From assembly GCA_003330885.1 (NCBI GenBank), contig CP030277.1:1922001-1986000 (forward strand): a stretch of DNA of 64,000 nt. Reading direction: 5' to 3'. The notes under the pieces were generated by a model. The model had not been told where the DNA came from. It saw nothing but the letters and a program-made list of their open reading frames with translations, and did no database searches. Source of the DNA: Rhodobiaceae bacterium. Lineage in GTDB: Bacteria > Pseudomonadota > Alphaproteobacteria > Parvibaculales > Parvibaculaceae. Shown here piece by piece: positions 47,595 to 57,637 of the stretch. Position 1 is the first letter of the stretch. Every line of letters begins with the position of its first letter. The position numbers and the translations under genes are program-made.

Positions 47595-48167
47595 ATGCCC
47601 GCTGCTCCGCCCACAAAACAACGTGCAAAATCCCTGGCAACGCGAGAAAAACTGATCGCAGCAGCAGCAGAAGAATTTCGCACAGTCGGCTACTTCAACA
47701 CAGACACGAACAAGATTGCCGTGCGTGCTGGCTATGCCCCCGCCACTTTCTACAAACACTTCAAGAACAAGCTGAGCATCTTCCTCGCGGCCTACGAAGC
47801 CTGGGTGGCAGAGGAATGGCGGGCATTGGAGGCGGCAGATGATGATTCAGAAACATTGATACGCACCGTTCTCGCGCATCACAAAAAGCATCTTCTGTTC
47901 AGAACGGACTTACGCGCCCTTGCCGCCACAGAACAAGAAGTGAAACGCTACCAGAACAAGCTGCGACGGGAGCAGGTCAAACGGCTGGCGGAACTTGCGC
48001 CAGACCTCGCGCCTGCGGGTGATGACTGGTCGACACCTGTATTCTTGCTCCTCACCATGGAACGTGTGTCCGATGCCATCGCAGACGGGTCCGCCAAAGC
48101 AAGCCATGCAAGCGAGACCAAACTCATCACCAATCTGATAAAGCTTATAGATAGTCTAAGGCACTAG
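47595..48167 (+). CDS. TetR-family transcriptional regulator
   Basis: The 190-residue repressor has an N-terminal helix-turn-helix (TREKLIAAAAEEFRTVGYFNTDTNKIAVRAGYAPATFYKHFKNKL) and a helical C-terminal domain. It is divergent from an alpha/beta hydrolase, with the 28-bp palindrome between. Its stop overlaps the convergent membrane-protein gene by four bases. Confidence 0.9.
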   Translation: MPAAPPTKQRAKSLATREKLIAAAAEEFRTVGYFNTDTNKIAVRAGYAPATFYKHFKNKLSIFLAAYEAWVAEEWRALEAADDDSETLIRTVLAHHKKHLLFRTDLRALAATEQEVKRYQNKLRREQVKRLAELAPDLAPAGDDWSTPVFLLLTMERVSDAIADGSAKASHASETKLITNLIKLIDSLRH

Positions 48168-49303
48168 CCGATCGCCGCGTCCACAGCCCGTTCCATCAAC
48201 GCACCGCCAATCCAGGAAATCAGAGGGATGGCGAGGTAAAATGCCAACCGCCCAAGAGTAGAAAAATCAATCGGCCATTCTCGAGCAGCTTGAATACGCG
48301 CTTCCAACGCCAGAAGCCCACCCATTTTGGAGAGCGCCATATCATCATCGTCAGAATCCTTAAGGCGCACCCAGCACCGATCAATCACACGCCGCACGTC
48401 CTTCAATTGACGCTCCTTCTCGGCAATGATTTTCCGGTGCCACCCGACAAGCGGCACAAAGAGATTGGCTACGGCGACAACACCAATGCCGACAAAAAAT
48501 GGAAGCAAGACACTGCGGTCGATACCACTGCTCAGAAAGAATAGTGATCCAATAGTCGCACCAATCACCCAGGTAAAAGAGCCCCGCATTGCCGCTTTCG
48601 TGACGGGCCTAAGTTTTGTGGCATCAAAAATGTCAGGTGCGTCAACCTCTTTGCGCAAGCGCGACCAGAGGCGACCTTCATCAATCGTCAGATAGAAATA
48701 TTTGGCGATGAGCGAAAAGGCAAAAGGTGTTACGGCAAAAAACCACACAGCCGCCACCTGCATAGAGGCTGGTGGTAAAAACTCATAGCGCCCCTGATAG
48801 CCCAGCAACTCCATCATTCCAGGCAAGGCTGGAATCAACGTAACAAATCCGAACAAATATCCAGCAACACCCACCAGGCGCGCAGCTGAGCGTCCGGCAC
48901 GCAGATGTTCCGCCCATATCGATAGAAGCTCTTCGCGCTCAAGCCCGAGCATCATTGCCGCTTCAGCACTCTCATTCCTCTGCGCAACCAAATTGTAAGA
49001 AACGACAGTTGCCGCGTAGCCTCCAAGAAGAGAGAAGATGGTCGCCGCCCAACCATAAGGACCAAGGCCGAACAGGAGTGCAGGAGCATCAGCGCCGTCC
49101 TCGGGATCAGGTCCTCCCGGTATCTGATCCAACCCGATCTCGGAATAGACACCAGCAGCCCAGGCAAACACCCAATAGCTGATCCACAAAGTCCCTGCGA
49201 TCATGAAGGAGGCAGGCCATGGGCGGCCGCCCAGTCGCCAGACAAGCCATTGATCCCATGCATAAAGCTGATCGCGTTTGAGCGATGGATCCTGTAATGC
49301 CAA
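48164..49303 (-). CDS. Membrane protein of unknown function
   Basis: The 379-residue protein has about eight hydrophobic helices, including residues 34-52, 85-105, 143-165, 185-205, 250-290 and 355-370. A charged cytoplasmic segment near 300-350 (EKERQLKDVRRVIDRCWVRLKDSDDDD) breaks the membrane part. I recognise no family. The start is TTG, with GGAGG five bases upstream. It is divergent from the phosphotransferase gene. Confidence 0.75.
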   Translation of the reverse strand: MALQDPSLKRDQLYAWDQWLVWRLGGRPWPASFMIAGTLWISYWVFAWAAGVYSEIGLDQIPGGPDPEDGADAPALLFGLGPYGWAATIFSLLGGYAATVVSYNLVAQRNESAEAAMMLGLEREELLSIWAEHLRAGRSAARLVGVAGYLFGFVTLIPALPGMMELLGYQGRYEFLPPASMQVAAVWFFAVTPFAFSLIAKYFYLTIDEGRLWSRLRKEVDAPDIFDATKLRPVTKAAMRGSFTWVIGATIGSLFFLSSGIDRSVLLPFFVGIGVVAVANLFVPLVGWHRKIIAEKERQLKDVRRVIDRCWVRLKDSDDDDMALSKMGGLLALEARIQAAREWPIDFSTLGRLAFYLAIPLISWIGGALMERAVDAAIG

Positions 49304-49412
49304 AGCCGCCTCCCCTTTTGTCGTCTCAGATTGTTGACTGCCCCTGCGGCAAGGTCAAACCCATTGCTCCCTGTACGTTTGTCTCGCTAGGCTGGATGTC
49401 AGGGAGAGACAC

Positions 49413-50483
49413 ATGACATCCATACCGACCGAAGCCACCATCAACAATGCCTGGCTGACCGACCAGCTCAACAAAGCTGGACACCAAGTTGAAGTGACGG
49501 GCTTCCAGGCAAAACGCATTGGGACCGGCCAGATCGGCAAATGCATTCGCTACGACCTGCAATTGGTCGGCAAGACCGACGGTGCTCCGACGAGCTTGGT
49601 CGGTAAATTCCCGTCCGATGATGAAACAAGCCGCGCTACAGGCGTCATGCTCAAAAACTTCATCAAGGAAGTCTCATTTTACCAGCAGCTGCAACAGCGC
49701 CTCACCATCGCCACCCCCAAATGCTACTTCGCAGCCATCGACGGCGAAGGACCAGACTTCGCGCTCCTGCTCGAAGACCTGAGCCCCGCCGTTCAGGGGG
49801 ATCAACTCGCCGGCTGCTCGGTGCATGTTGCCCGCGCCGCGGTCCTGGAACTGGTGGGGCTCCACGCACCAAGTTGGAACGACGAAACGCTCCGCGGCAA
49901 AGACTGGCTGGGGGAACCGGATGCAGACAGCACCGAGCTCAACCGCGCGCTCTACCAGGGCAATATTGACGGCTTTGCAGAGCGCTATGGACCAAATCTC
50001 AAAGCAGACGAACTGGAGATTATCCGAAAAGTCGCAGGCGCTGCACCACCGACCGGCGAAACACTACCAACGCCCTTCTCACTCGTGCACATCGACTACC
50101 GTCTCGACAATCTGCTCATCAATGAGGACTTGTCCCCACCCAAGATCACGGCGGTGGATTGGCAAAGCATTTCACTCGGCAGCCCGCTCGCGGACGTCGC
50201 CTATTTCTTAGGAGCGGGCCTGCGCTCAGAAACCCGCAGACAGGCAGAAGAAGAGATTGTCAGCGCGTACCACGCGAGCCTCTTGAATGCCGGCATCAAA
50301 GACTATGGCTGGGATGCCTGCTGGACCGACTATCGCAAAGGCGTGTTCGCAGGCTTCTTCGTGACCGTCATCGCCTCCATGATTGTGGAACGCACAGAGC
50401 GAGGGGACGAGATGTTCCTCACCATGGCAAGACGCCACGCCAGGCACGCTATAGATCTGGGCTCCGACGAATTTTTGACCTGA
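49413..50483 (+). CDS. Phosphotransferase/EcKinase-like protein
   Basis: The 356-residue kinase-fold protein of the APH/ecdysteroid kinase-like group has nucleotide-binding segments KRIGTGQIGKCIRYDLQL near residue 34, FALLLEDLSPAVQGDQL near 115, the catalytic loop LVHIDYRLDNLLINED near 225 and TAVDWQSISLGSPLADVAYFLG near 247. Related proteins occur in aromatic and steroid catabolic clusters in bacteria, but substrates are mostly unknown. GGGAG precedes the ATG. Confidence 0.82.
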   Translation: MTSIPTEATINNAWLTDQLNKAGHQVEVTGFQAKRIGTGQIGKCIRYDLQLVGKTDGAPTSLVGKFPSDDETSRATGVMLKNFIKEVSFYQQLQQRLTIATPKCYFAAIDGEGPDFALLLEDLSPAVQGDQLAGCSVHVARAAVLELVGLHAPSWNDETLRGKDWLGEPDADSTELNRALYQGNIDGFAERYGPNLKADELEIIRKVAGAAPPTGETLPTPFSLVHIDYRLDNLLINEDLSPPKITAVDWQSISLGSPLADVAYFLGAGLRSETRRQAEEEIVSAYHASLLNAGIKDYGWDACWTDYRKGVFAGFFVTVIASMIVERTERGDEMFLTMARRHARHAIDLGSDEFLT

Positions 50484-50561
50484 TTTAAAAGAAATCGATC
50501 TGACCCCGTATCTTTTTAGGCCCCTCATCCGTTTAAGCTAGACAAGGATGGGAGGGACGCC

Positions 50562-51539
50562 ATGTCGAGCAAGACTGACGAAGAAAGACGCGCGGAAGGC
50601 CAGGCCTATATGCGCCGGGCGTGGTTTCTTTACCTGAACGACATTGAGCCCACGAGACCACGGCTATTTCGCTATTGCCGCAAGCTCACCGGCAATGTCT
50701 GGGACGCCGAGGATCTGGTTCAGGAAACTCTGCTCCGAGGGTTCAGCAATCTGGCACTCGAAGACAATCGAGACATTGCTTGGGGCGCCTATCTCGCGCG
50801 CACAGCAAGCAACCTCTTTATCGACCAGACCCGCAGAGCGCGACATGCGTCGATGGAGGAAGCAGAGGAACCCTCTGCGCCACCGCAAGCAGAACAGACG
50901 GCCGCCATACGGGATGGAGGACGCAAACTCATGACCCTGCTCTCTCCTCAGGAACGCTGTGCCATCGTGATGAAGGAAGTCTTTGAATACACGCTCGCCG
51001 AAACCGCCCAGCTCCTTGAAACCACGGAAGGGGCCGTAAAGGCTGCCCTCCGTCGCGGCCGCGAGAAGCTCGCCGACCCGACGCCAAGCACGCGCCCGGC
51101 TCCGTCCGAGGCTCTGGTTCAACGCTTTGTGGATGCATTCAATGCTGCAGACGTGGATGCCATGCGCGACACCATGCTGGAAACAGTGACAGCAGAAGTT
51201 TTTGCGCTCGGCACAGGCCGCGGCCTCGACAATATCGACAAACCCGACCGTTGGATTGGTGCCTGTCTCAACGGCCATTCACCAGACCCAACCCGAAAGC
51301 AGCGCGCCGAATGCGCCCTCTTTGAGGGCGTGCCCATCGTCATCCTTTGGCGGCGCTTTGGCGACGGGCCTGAGAACATGGAAGAATTTTGGCGGTTCCG
51401 GGACGAAGATGGAAAGATCGCCCATATCTGGGACTATTGCGCCTGCCCTGAGACGCTAGAGGAAGTCGGGCAAGCGCTGGGATATCCAGTCGTCACGCGG
51501 TCCTACAGCACCTATCAGGGAGAATTGGGGCAGGACTGA
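50562..51539 (+). CDS. ECF-type sigma factor with C-terminal SnoaL-like extension
   Basis: The 325-residue protein has sigma region 2 (RPRLFRYCRKLTGNVWDAEDLVQETLLRGF) near residues 28-60, region 4 (LSPQERCAIVMKEVFEYTLAETAQLLETTEGAVKAALRRGREKL) near 127-170, and an additional C-terminal domain (VQRFVDAFNAADVDAMRDTM onward) that looks SnoaL/NTF2-like, as in ECF41/SigJ-type factors where the extension modulates activity. No anti-sigma gene is adjacent. GGGAGG lies upstream of the ATG. Confidence 0.88.
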   Translation: MSSKTDEERRAEGQAYMRRAWFLYLNDIEPTRPRLFRYCRKLTGNVWDAEDLVQETLLRGFSNLALEDNRDIAWGAYLARTASNLFIDQTRRARHASMEEAEEPSAPPQAEQTAAIRDGGRKLMTLLSPQERCAIVMKEVFEYTLAETAQLLETTEGAVKAALRRGREKLADPTPSTRPAPSEALVQRFVDAFNAADVDAMRDTMLETVTAEVFALGTGRGLDNIDKPDRWIGACLNGHSPDPTRKQRAECALFEGVPIVILWRRFGDGPENMEEFWRFRDEDGKIAHIWDYCACPETLEEVGQALGYPVVTRSYSTYQGELGQD

Positions 51540-51569
51540 TATGTCGGGTCGCGAGCAAACTGTCTCGCC

Positions 51570-52025
51570 TTAGCCGCCAAGCTTGCCTTTGATGACAGCA
51601 CCTGCTTTGCCGAAATCCATCCGGCCCGCATAGCGCTTTTTAAGCTCGCCCATGCACCGGCCCATGTCTTTCAGGCTCTCAGCGCCGAGTTCAGCCACGA
51701 CCTCAGCCGCAGCCGCTTCCACCTCTTCCGGTGTCAGCTGGGTCGGCATGAAGCCTTTAATGACCTCGATCTCTTCGCGCTCTTGGGTCGCAAGCTCAGC
51801 CCGACCGGCATTCTCATAGGTGACAGCTGATTCTTCGCGCTGTTTGATCATCTTGGCGAGGATCGCGAGGATATCGTCGTCAGAGACCAGCGTGTCGGCC
51901 CCTTCGGTCCGTGCGGCAATATCGCGGTCTTTGATCGCGGCCTGCATCAGGCGAATAGTGCCCATGCGGCGCTTATCCTGGGCTTTCAGAGCCTCTTTTA
52001 AAGCGGCTTTGATTTCTTCGCGCAT
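51570..52025 (-). CDS. yqeY: GatB/YqeY domain protein
   Basis: The 151-residue YqeY-family protein begins MREEIKAALKEALKAQDKRRMGTIRLMQAAIKDRDIAAR and has FMPTQLTPEEVEAAAAEVV and a C-terminal helical tail (MDFGKAGAVIKGKL) related to the GatB tRNA-binding domain. Its role is unclear; a link to tRNA-dependent amidotransfer is inferred from homology. In related genomes it often sits just upstream of dnaG and divergent from carA. Here carA is in place but dnaG is 11 kb away. Confidence 0.92.
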   Translation of the reverse strand: MREEIKAALKEALKAQDKRRMGTIRLMQAAIKDRDIAARTEGADTLVSDDDILAILAKMIKQREESAVTYENAGRAELATQEREEIEVIKGFMPTQLTPEEVEAAAAEVVAELGAESLKDMGRCMGELKKRYAGRMDFGKAGAVIKGKLGG

Positions 52026-52306
52026 CTGTCTTCTGCCTCATCGACATGTGATCGGGACGCGGGGAGGTAGCACGGGGCAACCCCTCAGGCCAGCCCTAAG
52101 CCTCCAGGCCAGCGGGAAGCGAGAACGCTACTCCAAACACTTGTCCGGCGCAACGCCGTCAGGTGCACCATAACCCTTTGTTTTTGAATGGATTTTTTTA
52201 TGTGTGACTTCTGAGCGACTCGCTTGACGTGAACCCGCCCTTCCCTTAGTTTCCGCGCAATTTAGCGGGTCTCTGCGGCCCTGCGCCCTCCCCAAGGAGT
52301 GAAGAA
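52026..52306. other. yqeY-carA divergent intergenic region
   Basis: No gene is supported. A candidate carA promoter lies at 52224-52252, and the leader of the short ORF before carA begins after it. Frames running through from yqeY are shadows. Confidence 0.4.
52224..52252 (+). promoter_or_regulatory. Candidate carA operon promoter
   Basis: TTGACG (52224-52229) and TAGTTT (52247-52252) are separated by 17 bases. The -35 is strong and the -10 weak. Transcription would start near 52260 and include the 48-codon leader ORF. Confidence 0.4.
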
Positions 52307-52453
52307 ATGAGTGTGTCGACACTGTCCGCCACGGAACCAAGCTTGTCTGGTTCCGGGAGGGAGTCGGCCCCGTTCTGGTGCGCCCAAAAACTGCAAACGC
52401 AGGCCCCGCTAAACTGGATCGATGGAAATCTGACAGCAGGAATAGCCTCATGA
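52307..52453 (+). CDS. Putative 48-residue leader peptide upstream of carA
   Basis: The ATG at 52307 is preceded by AAGGAG at seven bases, the best ribosome binding site in the region. The reading frame runs 48 codons and stops at a TGA overlapping the carA ATG (ATGA), the usual sign of translational coupling. The peptide begins MSVSTLSATEPSLSG and is Ser/Thr-rich at its N-terminus, with no membrane segment or known domain. Its only arginine codon is a rare AGG at codon 18, three bases past an internal hairpin. It may regulate carAB translation; that is inference. Confidence 0.55.
   Translation: MSVSTLSATEPSLSGSGRESAPFWCAQKLQTQAPLNWIDGNLTAGIAS
52332..52355 (+). promoter_or_regulatory. Hairpin inside the carA leader ORF
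   Basis: CGGAACCA and TGGTTCCG form a perfect 8-bp stem with an 8-base loop, spanning codons 9-17 of the leader ORF. No U-tract follows, so it is not a standard terminator. Confidence 0.55.
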
Positions 52454-53610
52454 GCGCGCGCACCCCAACAGCCCTTCTCGTCTTAAAAGACGGCACCGTG
52501 CTGGAAGGTATTGGTCTTGGCGCCACCGGCGAAGCCCAGGGTGAGGTTTGTTTCAATACCTCGATCACCGGTTATCAGGAAATCCTGACCGATCCATCTT
52601 ACGCAGGCCAGATCATCACCTTCACCTTCCCCCATATCGGGAATGTGGGCGCGAATGATGAGGACATGGAAACCACCAACCTCGCCGCCAATTCCGGCGT
52701 GCGCGGCGCGGTGCTCCGGGCGAACATCACAAATCCCTCGAACTATCGCTCAGCGCAGCATTTTGACGCCTGGCTGAAAGCCCGCGGCATCATCGCCATT
52801 GGCGGCGTGGACACTCGGGCCCTCACCGCCCGCATTCGCGATGAAGGCATGATTGATGCGACCATCGTGCACGCGCCTGACGGCAAGTTTGACCGCGACG
52901 CTCTTCTCGCCAGGGCAAAAGCCTTTCCGGGTCTTGAAGGTGCGGACCTCGCGAAAGAAGTCACCACCGGCCAGACCTACACCTGGGATGAAACACGCTG
53001 GGAATGGGAAGAAGGCTTTGGCACCAATGACAAGCCGAAGCACCATGTGGTCGCCCTCGACTTTGGCGTGAAGCGCAACATCCTGCGCTGCCTGGCAAGC
53101 TCTGACTGCAAAGTGACCGTCGTGCCTGCCTCTACATCAGCAGAAGACGTGCTCGCCATGAACCCGGACGGCATCTTCCTGTCGAATGGCCCCGGCGACC
53201 CGGCAGCGACCGGCACCTATGCTGTGCCTGAAATCAAAAAGCTCGTAGAAAGCGGCAAGCCCCTTTTCGGCATTTGCCTCGGCCACCAGATGCTTGCCAT
53301 CGCACTCGGCGCAAAAACGGAAAAAATGCTGCAGGGCCATCATGGCGCCAACCACCCGGTGAAAGATCACACCACCGACAAGGTGGAAATCACGAGCATG
53401 AACCATGGCTTCACTGTGGACCGCGACAGCCTGCCGGAAAATGTGGAAGAGACCCATGTCTCCCTCTTTGACGGCACCAATTGCGGCATACGCCTGAAAG
53501 ACAAGCCTGTCTTCTCTGTCCAGTATCACCCGGAAGCAAGCCCCGGCCCGCAGGACAGCCACTATCTTTTCGACCGCTTTGTAAAGTTCATCGCCGAGGC
53601 GAAACGCTAA
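52450..53610 (+). CDS. carA: Carbamoyl-phosphate synthase small subunit CarA
   Basis: The 386-residue glutaminase subunit supplies ammonia to CarB for arginine and pyrimidine synthesis. The N-terminal CPSase_sm_chain domain ([37 protein letters not shown]) is followed by a class I amidotransferase domain with nucleophile Cys in [11 protein letters not shown] near residue 275 and His/Glu in [10 protein letters not shown] near 360. AGGA eight bases before the ATG supports the start, which also overlaps the stop of the leader ORF. The stop overlaps the carB start as TAATG. Confidence 0.96.
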   Translation: MSARTPTALLVLKDGTVLEGIGLGATGEAQGEVCFNTSITGYQEILTDPSYAGQIITFTFPHIGNVGANDEDMETTNLAANSGVRGAVLRANITNPSNYRSAQHFDAWLKARGIIAIGGVDTRALTARIRDEGMIDATIVHAPDGKFDRDALLARAKAFPGLEGADLAKEVTTGQTYTWDETRWEWEEGFGTNDKPKHHVVALDFGVKRNILRCLASSDCKVTVVPASTSAEDVLAMNPDGIFLSNGPGDPAATGTYAVPEIKKLVESGKPLFGICLGHQMLAIALGAKTEKMLQGHHGANHPVKDHTTDKVEITSMNHGFTVDRDSLPENVEETHVSLFDGTNCGIRLKDKPVFSVQYHPEASPGPQDSHYLFDRFVKFIAEAKR

Positions 53611-56600
53611 TGCCCAAACGTACTGACATTGAGTCCATTCTGATCATTGGCGCCGGTCCTATCGTGATCGGTCAGGCCTGCGAGTTTGACTATTCAGGCA
53701 CGCAAGCCTGTAAGGCGCTGAAAGACGAGGGCTACCGGATCATTCTGGTGAACTCCAACCCCGCGACCATCATGACGGACCCGGACCTGGCGGACGCGAC
53801 CTATGTCGAGCCCATCACCCCGGAAGTGGTCGCCAAGATTATTGAGAAAGAGCGCCCGGACGCGCTGCTACCCACCATGGGTGGGCAGACAGCGCTCAAC
53901 ACCGCCCTGTCGCTCGCCGACAATGGCACGCTCAACAAATATGGCGTGGAACTGATCGGCGCGAACCGCGAAGCCATTTCCAAAGCTGAAGACCGCAAGC
54001 TCTTCCGCGAAGCCATGGACCGGATCGGCCTTGAAAACCCCCGCGCAACCATTGTTGCAGCGCCGGAGATCAAAAACGATAAGGGCGAGATCGTCGACTA
54101 TGACCGCGCCATGGGCGTGGCCCAGGCCATGAAGGTGCTGGACGAGATCGGCCTGCCCGCCATCATCCGCCCTGCCTTTACACTTGGCGGCACCGGCGGC
54201 GGCGTTGCGTATAACCGCGAAGAATATGAGCACATCATCCGCACCGGCTTGGATGCCTCTCCTGTGGCGCAGGTGCTGGTGGATGAAAGTCTGCTCGGCT
54301 GGAAAGAATATGAGATGGAAGTTGTTCGCGACACCGCGGACAATTGCATCATCATCTGTTCCATCGAAAATGTGGACCCCATGGGCATCCATACCGGCGA
54401 CAGCATGACGGTTGCCCCAGCGCTGACGCTGACCGACAAAGAATATCAGGTGATGCGGAACGCAAGCATCGCGGTCCTGCGTGAAATCGGTGTTGAGACC
54501 GGCGGCTCCAACGTGCAGTTCGCCGTGAACCCAGCTGATGGTCGTCTCGTCGTTATCGAAATGAACCCGCGTGTGTCGCGCTCCTCTGCGCTCGCCTCAA
54601 AAGCCACCGGCTTCCCGATTGCGAAGGTCGCCGCGCGTCTTGCCGTTGGCTATACGCTTGATGAGCTCATGAACGACATTACCGGCGTCACGCCCGCCGC
54701 GTTCGAGCCCACCATCGACTATGTGGTCACCAAGATCCCACGCTTTACGTTTGAAAAATTCCCAGGCGCAGAGCCACTGCTCACAACGGCGATGAAGTCT
54801 GTCGGGGAAGCCATGTCCATTGGCCGCACCTTTGCTGAAAGTCTGCAAAAAGCGCTCCGTTCCATGGAGACGGGCCTGAATGGCCTCGATCCCGTCGAGT
54901 TTGACGGCCTTGGTGAAGGTGACGACAAGAACGCCATCCGGAAGGCACTTGGCACGCCCATGCCTTTCCGCATTCTCTACATCGCGCAAGCCATGCGCCT
55001 TGGCATGGACCATGATCAGATCCAGGCAGCCTGTTCCTTTGACCCTTGGTTCCTGGAACAGCTGCAAATGATCGTCGATGCAGAGAAAGAAGTCGAAGCA
55101 AACGGCCTGCCAACCGACCCCCATGACCTGCGTGATCTAAAGGCACTTGGCTTCTCAGATGTACGTTTGGCAGAACTTGCTGGCACAACAGAAGCCGACG
55201 TGCGCAAAGCACGCTTAGGTCTTGGTGTGAAACCTGTTTTCAAGCGCATCGACACCTGCGCCGCAGAGTTCAAATCGCAGACGCCGTACATGTACTCAAC
55301 TTATGAGACTGACTTTGCAGGCAATGCCGCTTGTGAGGCAGAAGTCTCCGGCGCCAAGAAAGCCATCATCCTTGGCGGCGGTCCAAACCGCATCGGCCAG
55401 GGCATTGAGTTTGACTATTGCTGCTGTCACGCAGCCTTTGCCCTCAGCGACGCGGGCATTGAGAGCATCATGGTGAACTGCAACCCGGAAACGGTCTCCA
55501 CCGACCCGGACACATCAGACCGGCTTTATTTTGAGCCGCTCACAAAAGAAGATGTGCTCACCATCATCGAAAAAGAACAGGAAGACGGTGAGCTTATGGG
55601 CGTCATCGTTCAGTTTGGTGGACAGACCCCGCTCAAACTTGCAAATGATCTCGAAGAAGCAGGCATTCCGATCCTGGGAACCTCGCCCGATGCCATTGAC
55701 CTTGCTGAAGACCGCGACCGCTTCAAAGCACTGCTCGATGAGCTGGGCCTGAAACAGCCGCCAAACGGCATTGCCCGCACGGCGGAAGAAGCTCAGGAGA
55801 TTGCCGAGCGCATCGGCTACCCTGTCGTCATCCGCCCGTCTTATGTGCTGGGTGGCCGCGGCATGGAGATCGTCCGCGACACAGCTCACCTCAATCGCTA
55901 CATCAATGAAGCCGTGGTCGTCTCTGGCGACAGCCCGGTCCTCATCGACTGGTATCTGAAAGACGCCATTGAAGTGGACGTGGACGCGCTCTGCGACGGC
56001 AAAGACGTTTTTGTTTGCGGCATCATGGAACATATTGAAGAAGCTGGTGTGCACTCAGGGGACAGCGCCTGTTCGCTTCCTCCTTACTCACTGCCAGCAG
56101 AAACAATTGCTGAAATTGAACGCCAGACAAAAGCCATGGCCTTGGCGCTCAACGTCGGTGGGCTCATGAACGTGCAATACGCGGTTCAGGACGGCACGAT
56201 CTTTGTGCTGGAAGTGAATCCCCGTGCCTCGCGGACCGTGCCCTTCGTGGCGAAAGTCGTTGGCAAGCCAATCGCAAAAATCGCAGCGCGACTTATGGCG
56301 GGCGAAACTCTTGCCTCTTTCAATCTGCAGCCAAACAGCTTTGACCATATCGCTGTGAAAGAAGCCGTCTTCCCCTTTGCTCGCTTCCCGGGCGTCGACA
56401 CGGTACTTGGACCAGAAATGCGCTCAACCGGCGAAGTGATTGGCCTCGACAAAAGCTTCGGCGTCGCCTTTGCCAAAAGTCAGATTGGCGGCGGCACATC
56501 CGTCCCCACGCAAGGCACGGTCTTCATCTCAGTCAAAGAATCAGACAAAGAAAAAATTGTCGGTGCTGCACGGAAAATGGCGTCCATGGGCTTCAAAATC

Positions 56601-56924
56601 ATCGCTACCAGCGGTACGGCCCGGGTCCTATCTGCTGCAGGTCTTGAAGTTGAAATGGTAAACAAGGTCCTGGAAGGCCGCCCTCACATTGTGGACGCCC
56701 TTAAAAATGGCAATGTCGACATTGTATTCAATACGACGGCAGGCGCTCAGGCGCTTGAGGACAGCAAGTCAATCCGCCAGACGGCCTTGATGGGCAAGGT
56801 GCCTTACTACACCACTGTGGCCGGTGCCCGGGCTGCCGCTGAAGGCATTGACGCCATCCGCAGCGGTCAGCTGGAGGTGGCCCCTCTCCAGTCGTACCAG
56901 GAGAAACCAATCGCCGCAGAATAG
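53610..56924 (+). CDS. carB: Carbamoyl-phosphate synthase large subunit CarB
   Basis: The 1104-residue subunit has duplicated ATP-grasp halves: the first begins [30 protein letters not shown] and contains [14 protein letters not shown]; the second begins [30 protein letters not shown] and contains [17 protein letters not shown]. The C-terminal methylglyoxal-synthase-like allosteric domain starts near residue 970 ([15 protein letters not shown]). Length matches the family. The ATG at 53610 shares its A with the carA stop. Confidence 0.97.
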   Translation: MPKRTDIESILIIGAGPIVIGQACEFDYSGTQACKALKDEGYRIILVNSNPATIMTDPDLADATYVEPITPEVVAKIIEKERPDALLPTMGGQTALNTALSLADNGTLNKYGVELIGANREAISKAEDRKLFREAMDRIGLENPRATIVAAPEIKNDKGEIVDYDRAMGVAQAMKVLDEIGLPAIIRPAFTLGGTGGGVAYNREEYEHIIRTGLDASPVAQVLVDESLLGWKEYEMEVVRDTADNCIIICSIENVDPMGIHTGDSMTVAPALTLTDKEYQVMRNASIAVLREIGVETGGSNVQFAVNPADGRLVVIEMNPRVSRSSALASKATGFPIAKVAARLAVGYTLDELMNDITGVTPAAFEPTIDYVVTKIPRFTFEKFPGAEPLLTTAMKSVGEAMSIGRTFAESLQKALRSMETGLNGLDPVEFDGLGEGDDKNAIRKALGTPMPFRILYIAQAMRLGMDHDQIQAACSFDPWFLEQLQMIVDAEKEVEANGLPTDPHDLRDLKALGFSDVRLAELAGTTEADVRKARLGLGVKPVFKRIDTCAAEFKSQTPYMYSTYETDFAGNAACEAEVSGAKKAIILGGGPNRIGQGIEFDYCCCHAAFALSDAGIESIMVNCNPETVSTDPDTSDRLYFEPLTKEDVLTIIEKEQEDGELMGVIVQFGGQTPLKLANDLEEAGIPILGTSPDAIDLAEDRDRFKALLDELGLKQPPNGIARTAEEAQEIAERIGYPVVIRPSYVLGGRGMEIVRDTAHLNRYINEAVVVSGDSPVLIDWYLKDAIEVDVDALCDGKDVFVCGIMEHIEEAGVHSGDSACSLPPYSLPAETIAEIERQTKAMALALNVGGLMNVQYAVQDGTIFVLEVNPRASRTVPFVAKVVGKPIAKIAARLMAGETLASFNLQPNSFDHIAVKEAVFPFARFPGVDTVLGPEMRSTGEVIGLDKSFGVAFAKSQIGGGTSVPTQGTVFISVKESDKEKIVGAARKMASMGFKIIATSGTARVLSAAGLEVEMVNKVLEGRPHIVDALKNGNVDIVFNTTAGAQALEDSKSIRQTALMGKVPYYTTVAGARAAAEGIDAIRSGQLEVAPLQSYQEKPIAAE

Positions 56925-57031
56925 GGTGCAGAATTCGCAATTGACGTGAGCGGCTCGCTCATCCGAATATATCACATGGCCTGCCCCCGTTCTGGCGCGG
57001 CGGCCCCCCGATAAGAAAGATTATCTGAAAG

Positions 57032-57505
57032 ATGGAAAAAGTGCCGATGACTTCCGGCAGCCATGAGGTTCTGGAAGCTGAGCTTAAAAAACGGAAAAAC
57101 ACAGATCGCCTGAGCATTATCGCGGCGATTGCGGAGGCGCGTGCCCATGGCGACCTTTCAGAGAACGCGGAATATCACGCGGCGAAAGAGGCGCAGGGTC
57201 ACAATGAAGCTCGCATTCACGAGTTGGAAGACAAGCTCGCCCGCGCAGAGGTGATCGACCCTTCAAGTCTTTCTGGGGATACGGTCAAATTTGGCGCCAC
57301 GGTTACCGTGGTGGACGAAGACACGGATGACGAAAAAACCTATCAGATCGTCGGCGATGACGAAGCTGATGTGTCGCTCGGGAAAATCTCCATCTCTTCC
57401 CCCATTGCGCGCGCCATGATCAGCAAGGAAGTTGGCGACAGCGTTGAGGTAAACACGCCAGGCGGCGGCAAGTCCTACGAAATTCTCGCCATCGCCTACA
57501 AATAA
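57032..57505 (+). CDS. greA: Transcription elongation factor GreA
   Basis: The 157-residue factor rescues backtracked RNA polymerase. The N-terminal coiled coil carries the acidic tip ([19 protein letters not shown], with D and E at the catalytic tip) near residues 36-54, and the C-terminal FKBP-like domain ends [17 protein letters not shown]. It follows carB as in many alphaproteobacteria. A weak promoter (TTGACG at 56941, GAATAT after 18 bases) may serve it in addition to read-through from carAB. Confidence 0.95.
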   Translation: MEKVPMTSGSHEVLEAELKKRKNTDRLSIIAAIAEARAHGDLSENAEYHAAKEAQGHNEARIHELEDKLARAEVIDPSSLSGDTVKFGATVTVVDEDTDDEKTYQIVGDDEADVSLGKISISSPIARAMISKEVGDSVEVNTPGGGKSYEILAIAYK

Positions 57506-57593
57506 GCAATTTCACACCTATCTATTGGCATGAGCATTTTCAACAAAAGTTGTTAGACTTTTGGGGTTTGAAAATGCGACCAAACAGCAATCC

Positions 57594-57619
57594 AGAGCCG
57601 TGGGACCCCCCGCGGCTCT
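57594..57619 (+). terminator. Hairpin after greA
   Basis: An 11-bp stem (AGAGCCGTGGG/CCCGCGGCTCT, with one G-U pair) and a 4-base loop lie between greA and the thioesterase gene. No clear T-run follows, so termination may be partial. It could instead affect the start of the next gene. Confidence 0.5.
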
Positions 57620-57637
57620 TGTCTTATGGAGTCTCAA

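Noticed and set aside
50491-50507. GAAATCGATCTGACCCC element before the sigma factor gene, considered as a transposon end
   Set aside because: Only one copy is seen, with no transposase gene and no matching inverted copy in the window.
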